A stretch of DNA of 64,000 nt. Source: Paenibacillus sp. IHBB 10380 (lineage in GTDB: Bacteria; Bacillota; Bacilli; Paenibacillales; Paenibacillaceae). The notes beneath the pieces were generated by a model, which had not been told where the DNA came from, did not search any database, and saw nothing but the letters and a program-made list of their open reading frames with translations. Shown piece after piece: positions 61,138 to 64,000 of the stretch (positions are counted from its first letter, which is position 1; the number at the start of each line of letters is the position of its first letter). The position numbers were made by a program, and so were the translations under genes. The DNA lies in NCBI RefSeq assembly GCF_000949425.1, contig NZ_CP010976.1, forward strand, positions 1,116,001-1,180,000, written 5' to 3'.

Positions 61138-62046
61138 TTATTCATAGAAGAAGGGTAATTGCGGGAGAAGCTCTTTCTTATATAGGTTTTTCTTTTCTAT
61201 AAAATCACTTTCTTTGACTGCCTCCGTACGATTAAGCAAATTGATGACAGATTGTACATTGGTTAATTTAAGAGATTGGGCACTGCCTGAATTAAGCATA
61301 TAATCGATTTTGGCTGTCATATCTTGTGGATCGTAAGCACCATACATGGAATTATTTAATAAAATGGAAGATACGGCAGCATTTTTGACGATTAAAGGAT
61401 ACTCATCCCATTCCTTTAGAGAGAGCTGCTTCTGATAGGCATATTGCTCAGGAATATTCGGATTGATTTTGGCTCCCCATTTTAGCATGGCAGCATAATA
61501 ATTTTTTTGTGCAAGTAGACCATATTTTGTCGCACTCTTGTAATAGGTTTCCTGATGAAGCTCTTTTATGATATGTTCGCCACTTTTCTGACTAGAGGCA
61601 GACTGATTGGATACTGCGTCTCCGAATAAACGAAGGCTTTTGAGTAGATTCATTTGTGCATCCTGCAGTAATGGGGAGGAAGTATACATCGTATCTTTCA
61701 TAACCTCATCGTACTTCTCTTCTGCAAGACTGTTCAGTTTTTTGAGTAACTTCTTATTCTTGCTTGCATCTTCATTTCGACTGATCGCATCCGTTTGTGT
61801 TACCCATTCAGATTTGAATTCGCGATAAGGTAGAAATACGGTATGATAGAAAGTAACTAAATCCTTTTGTTGATAGGAATCCGAGAAATCAGGTGCAGCT
61901 GGGGAGACTTTTAAATAATCGTATTTGGCATCCATTTGATCCGCGCCGACTTTTACGCCGAAAAAAAAAGCGGCTACAGCTAAAATAAGCATGAAAATAA
62001 AAGTTAAGCTGAAATACAATTGACTTCTAGTGGATTTGTTGTTCAT
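61138..62046 (-). CDS. Membrane-anchored hypothetical protein
   Basis: 302 residues. One N-terminal membrane helix (about 11-31) after a basic start, then an outside, mostly helical Lys/Asp/Glu-rich domain. Segments such as FLPYREFKSEWVTQ and KYGLLAQKNYYAAMLKW have no family I know. AAGGAG is nine bases before ATG. It is divergent from the CPBP protease gene. The all-helical outside domain may be a sensor or binding domain, but this is only a guess. Confidence 0.75.
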   Translation of the reverse strand: MNNKSTRSQLYFSLTFIFMLILAVAAFFFGVKVGADQMDAKYDYLKVSPAAPDFSDSYQQKDLVTFYHTVFLPYREFKSEWVTQTDAISRNEDASKNKKLLKKLNSLAEEKYDEVMKDTMYTSSPLLQDAQMNLLKSLRLFGDAVSNQSASSQKSGEHIIKELHQETYYKSATKYGLLAQKNYYAAMLKWGAKINPNIPEQYAYQKQLSLKEWDEYPLIVKNAAVSSILLNNSMYGAYDPQDMTAKIDYMLNSGSAQSLKLTNVQSVINLLNRTEAVKESDFIEKKNLYKKELLPQLPFFYE

Positions 62047-62099
62047 TGTTATAAGCTCCTTTGATAAAATAAAACAAAATATAGAACAGGTAGGGCAAG

Positions 62100-62702
62100 A
62101 TGAGAAAAATCAAATTCAAAATTCCGAAAATTAAGATCAAACAGGTTACTGCAGACCAGTTAACGGAGCGGTTGCTCCTGCTCAATTTATATATTACTCA
62201 GGGCCTTACATTGTTTATCGGTCTAATTTGGTTATTATTTCAGAAGAGAAACCCTTTCGAACTATTTTCTTTACCTAAAAATGAAAGTTTTGTGGCATGG
62301 GGGCTTGGTTTGGCAGCTATAATGCTTGCTGTTGATTTCTTGGTGTCTAGAATTATGCCTGAGGAAAGCATGGATGATGGGGGGATAAACCAGCTATTAT
62401 TTGGGAATCGACCCATCTGGCATATCATTTGTATTGCAGCCATAGTTGCCGTATGTGAGGAGTTGTTATTTAGAGGGGCTATTCAATATGCTATTGGTCC
62501 TTATTGGACTAGTATTATATTCGCAGTCATTCATATTCGTTATTTGAAGCATTGGATTCCTACAGGATGGGTTTTTCTTAGCAGCTACGGTTTGGGTTAT
62601 ATTTATATACAATCTGGAACGTTGCTTGCTCCGATTGTGTGTCATTTCGTTATTGATTGTATATCTGGATTTGTGATTCGTTTTCGGAGGGAAGCATCAT
62701 GA
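62100..62702 (+). CDS. ypbD: CPBP intramembrane metalloprotease (YpbD-like)
   Basis: 200 residues with about five membrane helices. The glutamate motif CEELLFRGAIQY, a following FAVIHIRY (His) and CHFVIDC (His) are the CAAX protease/bacteriocin-processing signature. Substrate unknown. In Bacillus ypbD lies near ypbG, as here. The ribosome site (AGGTAGGG) is modest. Overlaps the next gene by four bases. Confidence 0.88.
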   Translation: MRKIKFKIPKIKIKQVTADQLTERLLLLNLYITQGLTLFIGLIWLLFQKRNPFELFSLPKNESFVAWGLGLAAIMLAVDFLVSRIMPEESMDDGGINQLLFGNRPIWHIICIAAIVAVCEELLFRGAIQYAIGPYWTSIIFAVIHIRYLKHWIPTGWVFLSSYGLGYIYIQSGTLLAPIVCHFVIDCISGFVIRFRREAS

Positions 62703-63016
62703 GTAATCAACTAAGTAGGGTAGAGACCCAAAAGAAACGACTTAAAGAAGAAAAAAGCAAGCCATTGCTTCAAAGGGTTACAGGGAAAGTTGTTGGTCAG
62801 GTAGGTATGAAAATTGCGATTCCATCTGTTGATGCAGAGCAGAGAGATGAACAAGATCCTGTTCCTGCAAGAACCGATACATATTCATCCCAACGTATAA
62901 AACTTAGTAAAATATTTTTGAATACACTGATTGTTTTATTCTTCTTGCTTACGATGGGATTAGTATGGTGGGGAGTAGAGGGCGCACCTCCTTTAAATGA
63001 AATATGGGGATTATAG
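62699..63016 (+). CDS. Small membrane protein
   Basis: 105 residues: a basic soluble part (about 1-75; RLKEEKSKPLLQR) and one helix (FLNTLIVLFFLLTMGLVWWGV) near the C terminus. ATG overlaps the CPBP stop (ATGA), behind GGAGGG. It sits where ypbE/ypbF lie in Bacillus but no LysM domain is seen. The end overlaps the phosphoesterase gene. Function unknown. Confidence 0.75.
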   Translation: MSNQLSRVETQKKRLKEEKSKPLLQRVTGKVVGQVGMKIAIPSVDAEQRDEQDPVPARTDTYSSQRIKLSKIFLNTLIVLFFLLTMGLVWWGVEGAPPLNEIWGL

Positions 63017-63843
63017 ATTGGGTGTGGATTCTAGGTATTGTGATTGTATTCGGTGTGGGACTGCTTATTAGTTGGATGTTGTATGAGGCCATGCGTCATG
63101 CTATTGTTCCTATAGATGTTGAATTGGATAGACTGCCGGTAGCATTTGAGGGTTGCACCATTCTTCTGATAACGGATATCCACCGTAGAACTTTACCACG
63201 GGATTTATTGCTCTCTATGCAGGGAACTGTGAATTGGGTGTTCTTGGGTGGAGATATTATGGAAAAGAATGTGCCTCTATCTAAGGTGGAGCGTAATATC
63301 CAGTCTGTAAAAGGTGTCGCACCTGTGTATGCAGTGTATGGTAACCATGATCATCACGCAGGTGTGGCTGGATTGGGTGCTTTATTGCAACGCTATAACG
63401 TGAACTTGTTACAGAATGATAATAGTCCATTAGAACATAATGGAGAGCAAGTGTGGCTAACAGGAATGGATTACCCACATGTGTATCAACACGCTTATCC
63501 AGCACTTCCCGAACTCCCAGAGGATGAGATGAATAGATGTAGAATCGTACTTGTTCATGATCCTGCTTGGGTTACACGTTACGCCATTCTCCCCGCAGAT
63601 TTGATATTGTCGGGTCATACGCACGGTGGACAGATTCGTTTCCCCTTTATAGGAGCACCACAATTGAATGCTTTTTATAAACAACATGCGCACGGCTTAT
63701 TCAAATGGAATCAACCGCATGCGTTAGTGAAGACTGCTCAGATGCTGGTTAGTCGGGGATTTGGATATAGACATATTCCACTTCGGTTTCGGTGTTCTTC
63801 TGAAATGAATCTGATTACTTTACACAAGAAGTCTTCCGTATGA
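63004..63843 (+). CDS. ypbG: Membrane-anchored metallophosphoesterase (YpbG-like)
   Basis: 279 residues. N-terminal membrane helix (about 5-27), then a calcineurin-like domain with TDIHRRTLP (DxH), LGGDIME (GD), GNHDHH and SGHTHGGQ; the two-metal site is complete. The substrate is not known; YkuE/YpbG relatives may act on envelope phosphodiesters. Overlaps the previous gene by 13 bases, so the three genes form one unit. Followed by a strong terminator. Confidence 0.92.
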   Translation: MGIIDWVWILGIVIVFGVGLLISWMLYEAMRHAIVPIDVELDRLPVAFEGCTILLITDIHRRTLPRDLLLSMQGTVNWVFLGGDIMEKNVPLSKVERNIQSVKGVAPVYAVYGNHDHHAGVAGLGALLQRYNVNLLQNDNSPLEHNGEQVWLTGMDYPHVYQHAYPALPELPEDEMNRCRIVLVHDPAWVTRYAILPADLILSGHTHGGQIRFPFIGAPQLNAFYKQHAHGLFKWNQPHALVKTAQMLVSRGFGYRHIPLRFRCSSEMNLITLHKKSSV

Positions 63844-63850
63844 AAGACTT

Positions 63851-63902
63851 AAAGAGGTTGTCCCTATGTTCTTGTGAGAACATGAAGGAACAACCTCTTT
63901 AA
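63851..63902. terminator. Terminator after ypbG
   Basis: AAAGAGGTTG pairs with CAACCTCTTT, with an inner ATGTTC/GAACAT stem. Suited to both converging transcripts. Confidence 0.8.
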
Positions 63903-63924
63903 GTTGCTAAGATTGAAGTTATAT

Positions 63925-64000
63925 TTAGCGCATTTTTAGCTCAATGCTACGTGGATCAACAAAGGAATATCCCTTAGCCTCTAATTTGGTGAGTAGAGCG
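63925..64000 (-). CDS. C-terminal end of an unidentified protein (partial)
   Basis: The minus strand is open from the window end to TAA at 63925, giving 24 residues: ALLTKLEAKGYSFVDPRSIE followed by LKMR. The pattern L..LEAKGYSFV is what polysaccharide deacetylases often show at their end, but the piece is too short to be sure. The rest of the gene lies outside the window. Confidence 0.5.
   Translation of the reverse strand, partial: ALLTKLEAKGYSFVDPRSIELKMR

Noticed and set aside
1..64000. tRNA, rRNA, CRISPR array or complete insertion sequence
   Set aside because: I looked for cloverleaf ends, rRNA conserved runs, regular spacer arrays and transposase motifs with inverted ends and saw none.

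Overview
The window reads as a chromosome segment from an endospore-forming, low-to-moderate GC Bacillales bacterium, most like Paenibacillus. The evidence is the density of sporulation genes (spoIVB, spo0A, mciZ, spoIIM, dacF, spoIIAA-AB-sigF, spoVAA-AB-AF, gerW/ytfJ, dacB-spmA-spmB), a gene order close to the Bacillus subtilis ahrC-to-ypbG region, and many TTG/GTG starts behind strong AGGAGG-type ribosome sites. No rRNA, tRNA, CRISPR array or intact insertion sequence was seen.

Layout. 1-5.9 kb: tlyA (5' truncated by the window), a membrane-anchored hypothetical, argR, recN, spoIVB and spo0A, the last behind two Spo0A boxes. 5.9-11.4 kb: an accessory stretch with a decayed tyrosine-recombinase fragment, DUF1801, a MazG-like protein, a secreted copper-amine-oxidase-N protein, a ZIP transporter, thymidine kinase, small hypotheticals and DUF2627. 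11.5-17.3 kb: branched-chain 2-oxoacid dehydrogenase (lpd, bkdAA, bkdAB, bkdB) followed by lipB, so the complex sits beside an enzyme of lipoyl supply. 17.3-23.3 kb: small ORF prli42, an M20 peptidase, small ORF mciZ divergent from nudF, an endonuclease Q gene, glcT with a probable antitermination leader, a glucose IIA gene and spoIIM.

23.3-28.1 kb is the most irregular part. It holds a small Spo0E-like phosphatase gene, several hypotheticals, YmaF, a DUF6855-like protein whose stop codon opens a CAGTAG tandem repeat, a peptide-deformylase fragment, a methyltransferase, a truncated acetyltransferase behind a leader peptide with switch-like inverted repeats, and csaA. 28.3-39.7 kb returns to conserved order: fur, yqzK, xerD (two active-site residues changed), deoB, punA, dacF, the sigma-F operon, spoVAA-AB-AF (C, D and E missing) and lysA. 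39.9-44.9 kb: ppiB, an FMN riboswitch and ribD-ribE-ribBA-ribH. 45-51.3 kb: scpA-scpB, DUF2953, gerW/ytfJ, dacB-spmA-spmB and rluB. 51.4-57.2 kb: resABC for cytochrome c maturation and resDE for redox signalling. 57.3-64 kb: glpK, serA behind a serine T-box, a membrane-anchored hypothetical, a CPBP protease, a small membrane protein, a YpbG-like phosphoesterase and the end of one more gene.

The observations most worth following up are the leader-peptide switch at 27.3 kb, XerD with Lys for catalytic Arg I and Tyr for the His/Trp position, the apparent autoregulatory antiterminator before glcT, and three unlisted small genes (prli42, mciZ, Spo0E-like) found by reading between the larger ORFs.
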